Below, piece by piece: positions 8,081 to 17,157 of a DNA stretch of 64,000 nt. A model generated the notes under the pieces. The model was not told the DNA's origin and did not search any database. It saw only the letters and a list, made by a program, of their open reading frames with translations. How positions within the stretch are numbered: the stretch's first letter is position 1; the number at the start of each line of letters is the position of its first letter. The position numbers and the translations under genes are program-made. The DNA lies in NCBI RefSeq assembly GCF_047303175.1, contig NZ_CP138945.1. One strand, given 5' to 3'. Origin of the DNA: Prochlorococcus_E sp000760215. GTDB taxonomy: Bacteria > Cyanobacteriota > Cyanobacteriia > PCC-6307 > Cyanobiaceae.

Positions 8081-8944
8081 CTAATAAGACTTGTTTAATT
8101 CAAATCTACATTGAAGATCCTTTGTTTGACCTGAGCCAAGATGAATAGACCTATTGCCATTAATCAAAGCATTCCTTGGGCTAGTCCATGGTTCTAAGCA
8201 AACCATTTTCCTTGGTGGGTCTGTCCATATCACATTTAAACCAAAAGGTTCTTGAGTTGTCATTTCTAAAGAAATTTTATCTACAAGGTCAATGAGCTGA
8301 ACCAAGTGATTTGGGCCTGCAATTAAATCAATTCCATTAGGTATTCTTTTTAAAGCATCTATACTTTTACTCTTAGCCATGGTTTTTTGGTTTATACATT
8401 CTTCTGGGAATTCTTTAATTTCAACTTGATTAAGATCTTTAATAGAGAAATAAGGATGTAATCCAAAACTAAAGGGCATAACATAACTACTATTGTTTTT
8501 AACTCTTACTAAAATATCTAAGGAATTAGTTTGCAGTCTTAAATGAATCTCCAAATTAAATTTAAATGGGTAAGACAAAAATGAGGTATTAGTTTCGCTA
8601 AGAGAAAGCTTGATTCCACTAGATTCGTCGTGCATATTCAATTCCCAAGAAGAATCTCTAGCAAAACCATGCTGCTTTAAAATATATTTATTCTTATAAA
8701 AGAAAATTTGATTTCCAGGCAATTGTCCACATATTGGGAAGAGGATTGGAATGCCTCCTCTAACACTTTTGGATTGATCCTGAAACCTTAATTGATCAAA
8801 ATATAAAAGTTCACGACCATTACATATCCAGCTAGTAATTAAGCCTCCTCGCTCAGGCACTATACGCAAACTATCCCCAGTATCTAGACTCAGATATTCC
8901 CAATGATGATAAGGAGAATCTTTTTGAGAAAGCGTAAAAGGCAT
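8081..8944 (-). CDS. Aldose 1-epimerase / galactose mutarotase-like protein
   Basis: This 287-residue protein belongs to the mutarotase-like fold that interconverts sugar anomers, in some members hexose-6-phosphates. Typical features are Gly-Gly-Ile-Pro-Ile-Leu-Phe-Pro-Ile-Cys-Gly near residue 63, a candidate catalytic His in Gly-Leu-His-Pro-Tyr-Phe near residue 162, and Cys-Leu-Glu-Pro-Trp-Thr near 250 supplying the catalytic Glu. It is cytosolic, as no signal peptide is seen. It starts 10 bases from the stop of the upstream hydrolase gene, so the two are probably co-transcribed. The sugar acted on is unknown. Confidence 0.82.
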   Translation of the reverse strand: MPFTLSQKDSPYHHWEYLSLDTGDSLRIVPERGGLITSWICNGRELLYFDQLRFQDQSKSVRGGIPILFPICGQLPGNQIFFYKNKYILKQHGFARDSSWELNMHDESSGIKLSLSETNTSFLSYPFKFNLEIHLRLQTNSLDILVRVKNNSSYVMPFSFGLHPYFSIKDLNQVEIKEFPEECINQKTMAKSKSIDALKRIPNGIDLIAGPNHLVQLIDLVDKISLEMTTQEPFGLNVIWTDPPRKMVCLEPWTSPRNALINGNRSIHLGSGQTKDLQCRFELNKSY

Positions 8945-8954
8945 TCAAAATTAC

Positions 8955-9905
8955 TTACTGATTTTGCAACCAACTGAGAACTTCCGCATTGACCTGCTCA
9001 GGGACCTCATCATGAGGGCAATGGCCTGCATTTAAAAGAACCTCCTTAACTTCTAATGATGCCCTCTGAGCAAAAGAAAGGAACTTTTCCTGCTTGGCCT
9101 TTGCATTCCTCAACCAAGGGTCATTGTCTCCCCATAAAAGCAATAATGGAGCTTGCAAGTCCTGAAACAATTCATCTATAGGTTTGCCCTTTAACCCTCG
9201 AGCTTGAAAAACTTTACGAAACACTTGAAATGCACCAGGATCCAAAGAAGGTCTGCGTATGGATTCAATCAAATAATCATCGACATTAGTTGGGTCAATA
9301 TAAACCTGTTTTAGAGTGCTTCGTATCACATCAGGTCTGCGTAAATTTTCAAAAATCAATCTTTGTATTAATGGGTAAATCAACCACTGGACTAGAAGAT
9401 CTCTAGAAATGCCTTCGAAAATCATCTTTCTAACTCTCGAACTTAATTCCTTAGGTTCGGAAGAAATATTCTCATCACTAAAATATCCTGCAGCATTAAG
9501 CAGAACCACTCCAGCAGAGAGAGATTGGAGGGCTGCTCCTGCGGCAAGAGCAGCATATCCACCTAATGAATTACCAATAATAACTGTGGGCCTATCAATT
9601 CGTTCTTTTACATAAGCAACAATCTGATCCTTCCAAAGCTCTCCTCCATACTCCAATTCTGCAGGTTTTTCACTACGACCAAATCCAAGCAAATCAATAG
9701 CATGAACTTCATAGGTTTTAGAAAGGACAGGGATGTTGTAACGCCAATGATCGGTTGAAGCACCGAAACCATGCACAAGTAAGACAACTGGTCTCTTTTC
9801 ATTAATTGCCAGTTCAGGAGAATCTTTTGCAGTACTACTTACTGAATAAACTTCATAGCCTAAATGGCTCCATGATGGATTGGGATTAGCAGGTAAAACA
9901 GACAT
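8955..9905 (-). CDS. Alpha/beta hydrolase
   Basis: This 316-residue alpha/beta-fold hydrolase has a complete catalytic triad. The oxyanion-hole motif His-Gly-Phe-Gly lies near residue 45. The nucleophile Ser is in Gly-Asn-Ser-Leu-Gly-Gly near 112, the acid Asp in Trp-Gly-Asp-Asn-Asp-Pro-Trp near 260, and the His in Gly-His-Cys-Pro-His-Asp near 296. Such cyanobacterial proteins are often annotated as hydrolases or esterases without a known substrate. A paralogue with the same Gly-His-Cys-Pro-His-Asp ending lies at 41014-41925. It is followed at once by the mutarotase-like gene. Confidence 0.88.
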   Translation of the reverse strand: MSVLPANPNPSWSHLGYEVYSVSSTAKDSPELAINEKRPVVLLVHGFGASTDHWRYNIPVLSKTYEVHAIDLLGFGRSEKPAELEYGGELWKDQIVAYVKERIDRPTVIIGNSLGGYAALAAGAALQSLSAGVVLLNAAGYFSDENISSEPKELSSRVRKMIFEGISRDLLVQWLIYPLIQRLIFENLRRPDVIRSTLKQVYIDPTNVDDYLIESIRRPSLDPGAFQVFRKVFQARGLKGKPIDELFQDLQAPLLLLWGDNDPWLRNAKAKQEKFLSFAQRASLEVKEVLLNAGHCPHDEVPEQVNAEVLSWLQNQ

Positions 9906-9962
9906 TAAAACAGGAAGGTGATTGAAGAAGAATCAAGTTGGTGGAATTGGTGGAGTTGGTAT

Positions 9963-9985
9963 AACCCATAGAATAAACATGGGTT
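9963..9985. other. Stem-loop in the hydrolase upstream region
   Basis: AACCCAT and ATGGGTT form a seven-base-pair stem with a nine-base loop, about 60-80 bases before the hydrolase start. On the hydrolase strand no T-run follows, so it is not an ordinary terminator. It could be a 5' leader structure or a regulator half-site pair. Confidence 0.35.
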
Positions 9986-10012
9986 TTAATTATTTAGTTT
10001 ATTTGTCTTTCG

Positions 10013-10044
10013 TCAAAAAATTGATTAATTATCCCAATCAATTT
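10013..10044 (-). terminator. Intrinsic terminator of the antiporter gene
   Basis: On the minus strand AAATTGATT, a nine-base loop and AATCAATTT form a nine-base-pair stem running directly into TTTT. It starts two bases after the antiporter stop codon, the expected place. It separates the antiporter from the downstream hydrolase-mutarotase unit. Confidence 0.75.
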
Positions 10045-10045
10045 C

Positions 10046-11434
10046 CTAAATCAGTCCAACTGGATCAGCAGCCACCTCATCAGGAATTGAATTTCCACCA
10101 CCTGGTTTTTTATCTTTAAGAACAATCCTTAATAGAACAGGAGCAAGAAAAGTTGTCCCAATAACCATTAAAAGAATTGCTGCCTCTAAAGAAGGAGTAA
10201 GCAAACCAGCACTAGTACCTAGACCTAAGAAAATAAGTCCAACTTCCCCTCTGGGCATCATTCCTAAACCAACAACTAACCTATTAGTAGGTTTATCTAT
10301 AACGAAAGACCAACCGGAAGCAATCTTTCCTGCAATTGCAACAATTAACAGAAAGCCCGCAACTATTAACGCGGAACGACTAGCAGGGTCTAAAGGATTA
10401 ATTACTGAAAGATCCATTCCAGCACCAACTAATACAAAGAAAATAGTCGCAAAGAGCGAAACGAGAGGGAGCACAGACTGTTGAATTGCATGATTATTTT
10501 TTGAACTACTCAAAATCAAACCAGCTGCAAAAGCACCTAAAGCAGCCTCAAGACCAATAGCTGTTGCAACAAAACAACTAAGAACAAGAATTACAAAAGA
10601 AGCAACTACAACAGCTCCAGGAGCCTTCAACCTATCTAATAACCAATCAAATGCTGGTGCCGCAGTTCTACTCAAAGCAATTGCTGCAATAACAAAAACC
10701 GTTGCAGCCACAACCAATTTGACAATAGGTGCTATTTCCAATGAGCCACCAGTTGCCAAAGCAACTACAACAGCAAGAATTACAATTCCTAGAATGTCAT
10801 CAAGAACCGCTGCTCCAATAACTATTTGTCCTTCTCTAGTTTTGAGATACCCAAGTTCACCAAAAACACTTGCAGTTATTCCTATGCTGGTTGCAGTCAT
10901 AGAAGCACCAGCAAAAATCGCAGGAATTAAATCAACATTAAAAATAAACATTAATCCAAATGTTCCAAATGCAAAAGGCAAAATGACACCTGCCATAGCG
11001 ACTGTGAATGCTTGAGCGCCAACTGCAACCAATTCTTCTAATTCACTTTCTAATCCCGTTAAGAACAACAGAGCATATAAGCCGAGTGTTGCAACTGCCT
11101 GTAAAGAAGGAAAAGTTTCAAAATATAAGTCTGGAACGGCTTCTGGAGGAATGGATGCCAATGAGCTTATTACATTAATAAAGCCCTCATTTAATGAAGC
11201 ATGAGCATTTGGCGGCAAGAGCAAATGCAATCCAGAGGCTCCTATTAAAACCCCTGCTAAAAGTTCTCCTACTATGGTTGGCAAACTTAACCTGACCAAA
11301 ACCTCTGCTAAGACTCTTGCTGCAACAAAGATCAATAAGAAGCGAATGACACCAATTAATGTTTCAGCAACCTCAATATCATGAGTACTCAGAACAGATA
11401 TCACTGGTGAAAACAACATAGTTTGATTGTTCAA
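10046..11434 (-). CDS. Na+/H+ (or K+/H+) antiporter, CPA2 family
   Basis: This 462-residue integral membrane protein exchanges monovalent cations for protons. About 12 hydrophobic segments run from near residue 30 to the C-terminus. The second half of the fold carries Gly-Ala-Ser-Met-Thr-Ala-Thr-Ser-Ile-Gly and the ion-binding Leu-Asp-Asp-Ile-Leu-Gly pair of aspartates typical of electrogenic CPA2 carriers such as NapA. It resembles cyanobacterial NhaS3-type antiporters, which sit in thylakoid or plasma membrane, but the location here is not shown by sequence. There is no C-terminal TrkA-N domain. It diverges from glgP over a 147-base spacer and ends at a good terminator. Confidence 0.9.
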   Translation of the reverse strand: MNNQTMLFSPVISVLSTHDIEVAETLIGVIRFLLIFVAARVLAEVLVRLSLPTIVGELLAGVLIGASGLHLLLPPNAHASLNEGFINVISSLASIPPEAVPDLYFETFPSLQAVATLGLYALLFLTGLESELEELVAVGAQAFTVAMAGVILPFAFGTFGLMFIFNVDLIPAIFAGASMTATSIGITASVFGELGYLKTREGQIVIGAAVLDDILGIVILAVVVALATGGSLEIAPIVKLVVAATVFVIAAIALSRTAAPAFDWLLDRLKAPGAVVVASFVILVLSCFVATAIGLEAALGAFAAGLILSSSKNNHAIQQSVLPLVSLFATIFFVLVGAGMDLSVINPLDPASRSALIVAGFLLIVAIAGKIASGWSFVIDKPTNRLVVGLGMMPRGEVGLIFLGLGTSAGLLTPSLEAAILLMVIGTTFLAPVLLRIVLKDKKPGGGNSIPDEVAADPVGLI

Positions 11435-11581
11435 TACTTTTTAAGATATCTAAGTTACTAGAGAGCCTTTCTTCATTTGGTTTTCTATGAGAAAACTTTG
11501 GAAAATCAGGTGTTGATCTGAAGTTACTAAAGATCCAAATCAAAAAGCTTAGCTAGCGTCCATCAATATTAAAGCCCCAAC

Positions 11582-14104
11582 ATGAGCAGCTCACAGCCTC
11601 AAGATCTGCGTCTGCCCACACCAGGATGCTACGCAGATCCAATAAAAGCAGGTATTGATGCAGATGCAGTCTTTGATGGAATGACTGAACATCTGTTTTT
11701 CACGCTTGGCAAACTTGCTACTACTGCAAGCCTGAGAGACTTGTATATGGCATTAAGCTATGCAGTGAGAGATAGATTAATGACTAGATATCTTGCTTCT
11801 CAAGAAGCAATAAGAGCCAATCCCCAAAAAACAGTTGCTTATCTTTCTGCTGAATTCTTAATAGGACCCCAACTTAACAACAATCTATTGAATCTTGGAA
11901 TAACAAAAGAAGCAGAAGAAGCAGTAAAAAGGTTTGGGATTGAATCTTTAGCTCACATTCTAGAAGTAGAAGAAGAACCAGGGCTTGGAAATGGCGGACT
12001 TGGAAGACTAGCTGCTTGCTACATGGAATCACTAGCGAGCTTGCAAGTTCCAGCAATTGGATATGGAATACGTTACGAATTTGGCATTTTCAATCAAATT
12101 ATTCGTGATGGTTGGCAAGTAGAAGTAACTGATAAATGGCTTAAAGGTGGATGGCCATGGGAGTTACCTCAACCAGATGAATCTTGCTTTGTAGGCTTTG
12201 GTGGTCGAACTGATAGTTATATAGATGACAAAGGAAATTATCGATCAAGATGGATTCCCTCAGAACATGCGATTGGAGTCCCTCATGACATACCAATACT
12301 TGGTTATAGAGTAAACAATTGCGACCGACTTCGCCTATGGAGAGCAGATGCAACTGAAAGTTTTGATTTTTATGCCTTCAATATTGGTGATTATTACGGA
12401 GCCGTAGAAGAAAAAGTTGCCTCTGAAACTATTTCAAAAGTGCTTTATCCAAATGATGGTACTGATGAAGGAAGGCGCTTGAGACTAAAGCAACAACATT
12501 TCTTTGTAAGTTGTTCCCTTCAAGATATGTTGAGAAGCCTTGAAAAGAGAGGAATTGATGTTGCTCATTTCTCAGACCATTGGACAGTTCAACTGAACGA
12601 TACACATCCTGCTATAGCAGTTGCAGAATTAATGAGATTGCTAATTGATCATTACCATTTTGAATGGGAAAAAGCTTGGAAAATTACTACAAGTTCAGTT
12701 GCTTATACAAACCACACCTTGCTTCCTGAAGCCTTAGAAAAATGGGACTTAAGCTTATTTAGTAGTCTTTTACCAAGACATTTAGAACTGATATATGAAA
12801 TCAATAGAAGGTTCCTTCAGCAAGTAAGACTGCGTTACCCAGGAAACGATGTAATCCTAAGGAAGCTATCAATAATTGATGAAGAAGGTTGCAAAGCGAT
12901 ACGCATGGCTCATTTAGCAACAATTGGAGCACATCATGTCAATGGTGTAGCAGCGTTGCATTCAGATCTGATCAAACGTCAACTAATGCCAGAATTTGCT
13001 GAATTATGGCCCGAGAAATTTACAAATATCACAAATGGAGTAACACCTCGCAGATGGGTTGGCCTTGCTAATCCTGAACTATCTATTCTTCTTGATAAAG
13101 AAGTAGGGAAAGATTGGATCACAAATATGGAACTGTTAAAGGAGCTAGAAAAAAAAGAAAACAATCATCAATTCCTAGAGTTATTTGGTCAAACCAAACT
13201 TTCAGGAAAAAGAAAACTTGCTGGATATATTCATCGGCAAACTGGCGTATTAGTTGATCCTTCAAGCTTATTTGATGTCCAAGTTAAACGAATCCATCAA
13301 TACAAACGTCAACACCTCAATGCATTGCAAGTAATAACCCAATATCTTCGAATTAAAAATGGATTAGATGAAAATATTGCACCTAGAACTGTAATTTTTG
13401 GAGGCAAAGCTGCGCCTGGGTATTTCATGGCAAAGTTGATGATTCGTTTTATTAATGGCATTGCTGAAGTTGTTAATGCTGACCCTGATATGGATGGTCG
13501 GTTAAGAGTAGTATTTTTGCCCGATTACAATGTGAAGCTTGGAGAACAAGTTTATTCAGCAACTGATCTATCAGAACAAATTTCTACTGCTGGAAAAGAA
13601 GCCTCAGGAACAGGGAATATGAAATTTGCAATGAATGGTGCTCTAACCATTGGGACACTTGATGGTGCCAACATTGAAATTAGAGATCGTGTAGGTGCAG
13701 AAAATTTCTTCTTATTTGGTAAAACTGAAAGTGAAATAATGAAATTAAGAAAAACGGGATATGACCCTAACAGATATATTAAAAACTGCCCAGAATTATC
13801 AGAAGCTTTGCGATTAGTTGAGGTTGGACACTTTAGTAATGGTGACAATGAGTTATTTCTACCATTAATCGATAGTCTAACTGGAGATGATCCATTCTTT
13901 GTCATGGCTGATTTTGAAGATTATCTTCGTGCACAAGATAAAGTTAACCAAGCCTGGAAAAATCCACAGGAATGGAATCGTATGGCACTATTAAACACTG
14001 CAAGATCAGGTTTTTTCTCTTCTGATAGATCTATTCGCGAATATTGCAAATCTATTTGGAAGGTAAATCCTTTAAACGTTGAGATCTCTTGCGATATAAA
14101 TTAA
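11582..14104 (+). CDS. glgP: Glycogen phosphorylase
   Basis: GlgP releases glucose-1-phosphate from glycogen with inorganic phosphate, the main night-time route for mobilising stored carbon. The 840-residue length is typical. The GT35 signature Glu-Ala-Ser-Gly-Thr-Gly-Asn-Met-Lys is present, and its Lys (about residue 681) carries pyridoxal phosphate. Substrate-site blocks Gly-Asn-Gly-Gly-Leu-Gly-Arg-Leu-Ala near 139 and Gln-Leu-Asn-Asp-Thr-His-Pro near 338 are intact. The ATG start follows a long AT-rich spacer shared with the divergent antiporter gene. The stop codon abuts the stop of the next, convergent gene with no intergenic base. Confidence 0.97.
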   Translation: MSSSQPQDLRLPTPGCYADPIKAGIDADAVFDGMTEHLFFTLGKLATTASLRDLYMALSYAVRDRLMTRYLASQEAIRANPQKTVAYLSAEFLIGPQLNNNLLNLGITKEAEEAVKRFGIESLAHILEVEEEPGLGNGGLGRLAACYMESLASLQVPAIGYGIRYEFGIFNQIIRDGWQVEVTDKWLKGGWPWELPQPDESCFVGFGGRTDSYIDDKGNYRSRWIPSEHAIGVPHDIPILGYRVNNCDRLRLWRADATESFDFYAFNIGDYYGAVEEKVASETISKVLYPNDGTDEGRRLRLKQQHFFVSCSLQDMLRSLEKRGIDVAHFSDHWTVQLNDTHPAIAVAELMRLLIDHYHFEWEKAWKITTSSVAYTNHTLLPEALEKWDLSLFSSLLPRHLELIYEINRRFLQQVRLRYPGNDVILRKLSIIDEEGCKAIRMAHLATIGAHHVNGVAALHSDLIKRQLMPEFAELWPEKFTNITNGVTPRRWVGLANPELSILLDKEVGKDWITNMELLKELEKKENNHQFLELFGQTKLSGKRKLAGYIHRQTGVLVDPSSLFDVQVKRIHQYKRQHLNALQVITQYLRIKNGLDENIAPRTVIFGGKAAPGYFMAKLMIRFINGIAEVVNADPDMDGRLRVVFLPDYNVKLGEQVYSATDLSEQISTAGKEASGTGNMKFAMNGALTIGTLDGANIEIRDRVGAENFFLFGKTESEIMKLRKTGYDPNRYIKNCPELSEALRLVEVGHFSNGDNELFLPLIDSLTGDDPFFVMADFEDYLRAQDKVNQAWKNPQEWNRMALLNTARSGFFSSDRSIREYCKSIWKVNPLNVEISCDIN

Positions 14105-14572
14105 TTAAGTCTGATTTTTGTCGGGCAAATCAGGGGTTTGATGCAAAAGACGATTAAGTCTTAAGCGATCAGGGTTTAAAGGGTCAGGTGCCAACTCTCC
14201 AGCCAACTCTTTAAACTTGTCTTCTATAGTTTCAGGCACTCTTACATCAAATATTTTCTCCATCAATACTTCAATTGAAAAAAGATGAGCATTTATATTC
14301 TCTAAATCCGTTAAAGCTTGTTGCAATTCTTCAGAGGCTGGTTGATCAGTAGACAAATCATCTTTGCTCATTTCAAGAGCTAATTGATTAGATTTCAACC
14401 CATATTGCTTCTGAAAATCATCTAAGACTCTTCCTGCCAATGTTCTAAAAGACTGTAAAGCTGCCCAATTAAGCTCTTGCTGCTGACGGAGAGTAGGGAA
14501 CTCTCGCACCATACGATCATGTTCTCTATAGAACCTTTGACAGTCAGGGCATTGGCATGGATCGTCTGACAC
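14105..14572 (-). CDS. Conserved cyanobacterial protein with N-terminal Cys cluster
   Basis: I recognise no named function in this 155-residue acidic protein. The N-terminus has Cys6-Gln-Cys8-Pro-Asp-Cys11, a possible metal-binding cluster. The rest is predicted mostly helical and rich in Leu, Gln, Asp and Glu, with no membrane segment or signal peptide. It ends exactly at the glgP stop on the other strand. It lies 74 bases downstream of another small unknown gene in the same direction, so the two may share a transcript. Confidence 0.65.
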   Translation of the reverse strand: MSDDPCQCPDCQRFYREHDRMVREFPTLRQQQELNWAALQSFRTLAGRVLDDFQKQYGLKSNQLALEMSKDDLSTDQPASEELQQALTDLENINAHLFSIEVLMEKIFDVRVPETIEDKFKELAGELAPDPLNPDRLRLNRLLHQTPDLPDKNQT

Positions 14573-14646
14573 TATTATCTATCCCAATATCTAATCTCTA
14601 TAATGGCATCTTAAAGGGCATTAATTACAAAAAGTCCGAGAAATTC

Positions 14647-14943
14647 TCAAGCCTCTTCTAATTCAGCTCTATTTTCGGGTATTGGAACTTCAATACTCGT
14701 TACAACTTGAATCACATCTCTCAATCTCATTGAATCTGCAAACCAACCCATAGCTTGTTCTGTATCACCTCTAGTTTCTGCTTCACTTGCTTGATCTTCA
14801 TGTGCTTCTGCCAATAATGCCAACCAGCAAAGACATCTTGCTTGGACTACAGAAAGATCTAAATCTGTTGGCTGAGATTTAGCAATTTGCTCACTCTCCT
14901 GCTGTACCAGGAGTTGAAGCCTTAAATCGTGAAGCTGAGTCAT
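14647..14943 (-). CDS. Small conserved protein of unknown function
   Basis: This 98-residue acidic protein is predicted to be almost all helix (Leu/Ala/Glu/Gln rich, single Cys-Leu-Cys near residue 38). It has a Trp-Phe pair near 67 and a Pro-containing tail (Val-Pro-Ile-Pro-Glu). It somewhat resembles TPR-like helical hairpins, but no repeat can be counted. No membrane segment is present. It lies 89 bases downstream of the tRNA-Arg gene on the same strand and upstream of the Cys-cluster protein. No function can be assigned. Confidence 0.6.
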   Translation of the reverse strand: MTQLHDLRLQLLVQQESEQIAKSQPTDLDLSVVQARCLCWLALLAEAHEDQASEAETRGDTEQAMGWFADSMRLRDVIQVVTSIEVPIPENRAELEEA

Positions 14944-15032
14944 CTAACCTCGTTTCATAACAACACGCTAGCGAGAGAGTGGTGGTTTTGGCCACCCACT
15001 ACATATAGGTTATCAACTATTTTTAGCAATTA

Positions 15033-15106
<74 letters not shown>

Positions 15107-15144
15107 ACTGGAAGAATTGAACTCTTCAAGGCATTATGGAATAT

Positions 15145-15551
15145 GAAAGCAGGAGAGGTGATCGCAATCGAGAATTGTCGAAATTCGACAATAAATACTC
15201 GGTTGAGGAAAGTCCGGGCTCCCATATGGTCGAACTTGCTGGGTAATTCCCAGTGCGGGTGACCGTGAGGATAGTGCCACAGAAACACACCGCCGATGAC
15301 TTTTATGAAGAGCAATGCTCTGAAAAGAGGACAGGCAAGGGTGCAAAGGTGCGGTAAGAGCGCACCAGCAGTATCGAGAGGTGCTGGCTTGGTAAACCCC
15401 GGTTGGGTGCAAGGCAAAGGTTTTAGGATGACCATTTTACCTATCTCCTAATTGAAAGCCGCTAGAGGTTGTTGGAAACAACAATCCCAGATAGATGATC
15501 ACCCACCATCAAACTTGATAGTGAACAGAACCCGGCTTACGACCTGCTTTC
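15145..15551 (+). ncRNA. rnpB: RNase P RNA
   Basis: This is the catalytic RNA of RNase P, which matures tRNA 5' ends. The ends pair as helix P1 (GAAAGCAGG at 15145-15153 with CCTGCTTTC at 15543-15551). Conserved core blocks are present: GAGGAAAGTCCGGGCTCC near 15204-15221, the ACAGAAA stretch near 15279, and the GGTAAACCCCGG and GAACCCGGCTTA blocks. The approximately 407-base length fits bacterial type A RNA. The boundaries follow the P1 ends and may be off by a few bases. Open frames across this region are not coding. Confidence 0.95.
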
Positions 15552-15600
15552 CCATAATTACTTTGTAAAAGACCAATAAAAACTATTGAAAAAGAAGCAA

Positions 15601-16368
15601 ATGACCAGGAAGAAAACCCCCGTAATTAGTTCAGAAAGGGCCGAAAATATTTATAGATTGCTAATAAGAAGTAAATTAGAAGCTTCAGACCTTACAATCA
15701 TTAAAAATAATGAATCTCAATACCTAGAAATATTAAATGAAGCCTTAACACATACTTCCAAAAGCTTATCAATTAATCATGAACGATTGGAATTTCATGG
15801 TGATGCAGTATTAAGACTTGCTGCAACTGAATACATTCAAGCTAATTTCCCATCATTAAAAGTCGGAGAAAGATCAGCTTTAAGAGCGCAGTTGGTAAGT
15901 GACGAATGGCTTGCAAAAATTGGAAAAAGAATTGGTATTACTGAAAGTATGCTTATAGCTCCAAAGTCTTTAAAGGATATAGCGGCAAAGGAAACAATTT
16001 GTGCAGAAGGCACTGAAGCATTAATAGGAGCACTATATGAATGTCTGAAAAGCATCGAATCCATTCATTTGTGGCTGAAAACATATTGGGATAAGGAAAG
16101 CAAAGAAATTCTCGCTGATCCATATAAACAAAATGCAAAATCAGCACTACAAGAATGGAGCCAAAGCCAAGGGTTTAATCAGCCTATTTACGAAGTAGAA
16201 GAAATTTCAAAGCAACATGGAGACACAAAAAGGTTCTATTGCAAAGTAATCATTCAAAACGATTCTTTTGGGGAAGGATGGGGAAGTTCAAGAAAAAAAG
16301 CGGAAAAAGAAGCTGCCAAAACTGCACTAAATAATTTAAAAACTAAATTATCTCAAGATCTTTTATAG
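15601..16368 (+). CDS. rnc: Ribonuclease III
   Basis: RNase III cleaves double-stranded RNA in rRNA and mRNA processing. The nuclease signature Arg-Leu-Glu-Phe-His-Gly-Asp-Ala-Val-Leu is followed by Glu-Ala-Leu-Ile-Gly-Ala, which supplies the second catalytic Glu. A C-terminal double-stranded-RNA-binding domain fills roughly the last 75 residues. An in-frame TTG at 15586 would add five residues (Met-Lys-Lys-Lys-Gln). I prefer the ATG at 15601, though neither has a strong Shine-Dalgarno. The 3' end overlaps the convergent ndhS gene by 26 bases. It lies just after rnpB. Confidence 0.94.
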   Translation: MTRKKTPVISSERAENIYRLLIRSKLEASDLTIIKNNESQYLEILNEALTHTSKSLSINHERLEFHGDAVLRLAATEYIQANFPSLKVGERSALRAQLVSDEWLAKIGKRIGITESMLIAPKSLKDIAAKETICAEGTEALIGALYECLKSIESIHLWLKTYWDKESKEILADPYKQNAKSALQEWSQSQGFNQPIYEVEEISKQHGDTKRFYCKVIIQNDSFGEGWGSSRKKAEKEAAKTALNNLKTKLSQDLL

Positions 16369-16540
16369 GGATAGTCAATAACTTATCCCAATTGCCTCCT
16401 TCAAACAGAACAGCAGCTTTATTTTCAGTAATTCGCTGAACAAACCCTTTGTATCCATTGTAAATAGAACTTGGATTAGCAACTATGACGGATGAGCCAG
16501 GAAGGATAATACATTCTGAAGTATTCAAGATTAAAACCAA
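16343..16540 (-). CDS. ndhS: NAD(P)H dehydrogenase-1 subunit NdhS
   Basis: NdhS is the small SH3-like subunit of cyanobacterial NDH-1 that helps form the ferredoxin docking site for cyclic electron flow. The 65-residue protein shows the family pattern Ile-Leu-Pro-Gly-Ser-x-Val, Tyr-Gly-Phe-type Gly-Phe-Val-Gln-Arg, and Ala-Val-Leu-Phe-Glu-Gly-Gly-Asn-Trp-Asp-Lys-Leu. Its C-terminus overlaps the rnc 3' end on the other strand by 26 bases. It diverges from rimM with only 35 bases between the two start codons. The assignment is from family memory and could not be searched. Confidence 0.8.
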   Translation of the reverse strand: MVLILNTSECIILPGSSVIVANPSSIYNGYKGFVQRITENKAAVLFEGGNWDKLLTIPIKDLEII

Positions 16541-16575
16541 CTCATTTAATTATTTTAAGTCTCTCCTAACTAAAC

Positions 16576-17106
16576 ATGTGTGAAAAAATTATTTGGTTAA
16601 CCATTGGGAAGATTGTTGCACCTCAAGGCCTTAATGGTGCAGTAAGAATCAATCCTAGTAGCGATTTCCCCGAGCGATTTCTTAACCCTGGCAGAAGATG
16701 GCTACAAAAAGAAAATGAAGAACCTACAAAAATTGAATTAGCCTCTGGCAGACAAATACCTGGGAAATCTATTTATGTAGTTTCTTTTAAAGGAATAAAC
16801 AATAGAGAAGAAGCGAAGTCATTAGTAGGCAAAAGCTTATTAATCAATTCAAACCAACGTCCTAAACTCAAAGAAGGCGAATTCCACCTTTTGGATCTAG
16901 TAGGGCTAAAAGTAAAACTTGCAGAGGACGGAAAAGAAATTGGTGAGATAACAAATCTAACAAGTGCGGGGAATGACTTATTAGAAGTAGAGTTATTAAC
17001 AGGGAAAAAAATTTTAGTGCCCTTTGTAAAAGAAATTGTTCCAGAGATAAAGCTAAAGGAAGGCTGGGCGATAGTCTCGCCACCTCCAGGCCTATTAGAT
17101 CTATAA
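16576..17106 (+). CDS. rimM: Ribosome maturation factor RimM
   Basis: RimM assists assembly of the 30S subunit head and binds ribosomal protein S19. The 176-residue protein shows an N-terminal RimM domain with Gly-Lys-Ile-Val-Ala-Pro-Gln-Gly-Leu-x-Gly near residues 11-21. A C-terminal PRC-barrel-like domain follows from about residue 95, with Glu-Phe-His-Leu-Leu-Asp-Leu-Val-Gly and Val-Pro-Phe-Val-Lys-Glu-Ile-Val-Pro. The length is normal. It is followed after 51 bases by the guanylyltransferase gene on the same strand. Confidence 0.95.
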   Translation: MCEKIIWLTIGKIVAPQGLNGAVRINPSSDFPERFLNPGRRWLQKENEEPTKIELASGRQIPGKSIYVVSFKGINNREEAKSLVGKSLLINSNQRPKLKEGEFHLLDLVGLKVKLAEDGKEIGEITNLTSAGNDLLEVELLTGKKILVPFVKEIVPEIKLKEGWAIVSPPPGLLDL

Positions 17107-17157
17107 CTAAAAAAATGAACTTCTTAAAACAAAGAAATTTATGACTGAGGAAAACCA

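Noticed and set aside
9906..10045. Possible small gene or repeat in the GGTGGAATTGG stretch near 9938
   Set aside because: The frame has no conserved look, and the region is explained by a leader hairpin and the antiporter terminator.
10719..11015. 98-codon plus-strand frame inside the antiporter gene
   Set aside because: It is a mirror of the antiporter's low-complexity membrane codons, with Ile/Ala/Thr-rich nonsense and no ribosome site.
13552..13905. 117-codon minus-strand frame inside glgP
   Set aside because: It lies wholly within the well-conserved phosphorylase core and has no recognisable protein features.
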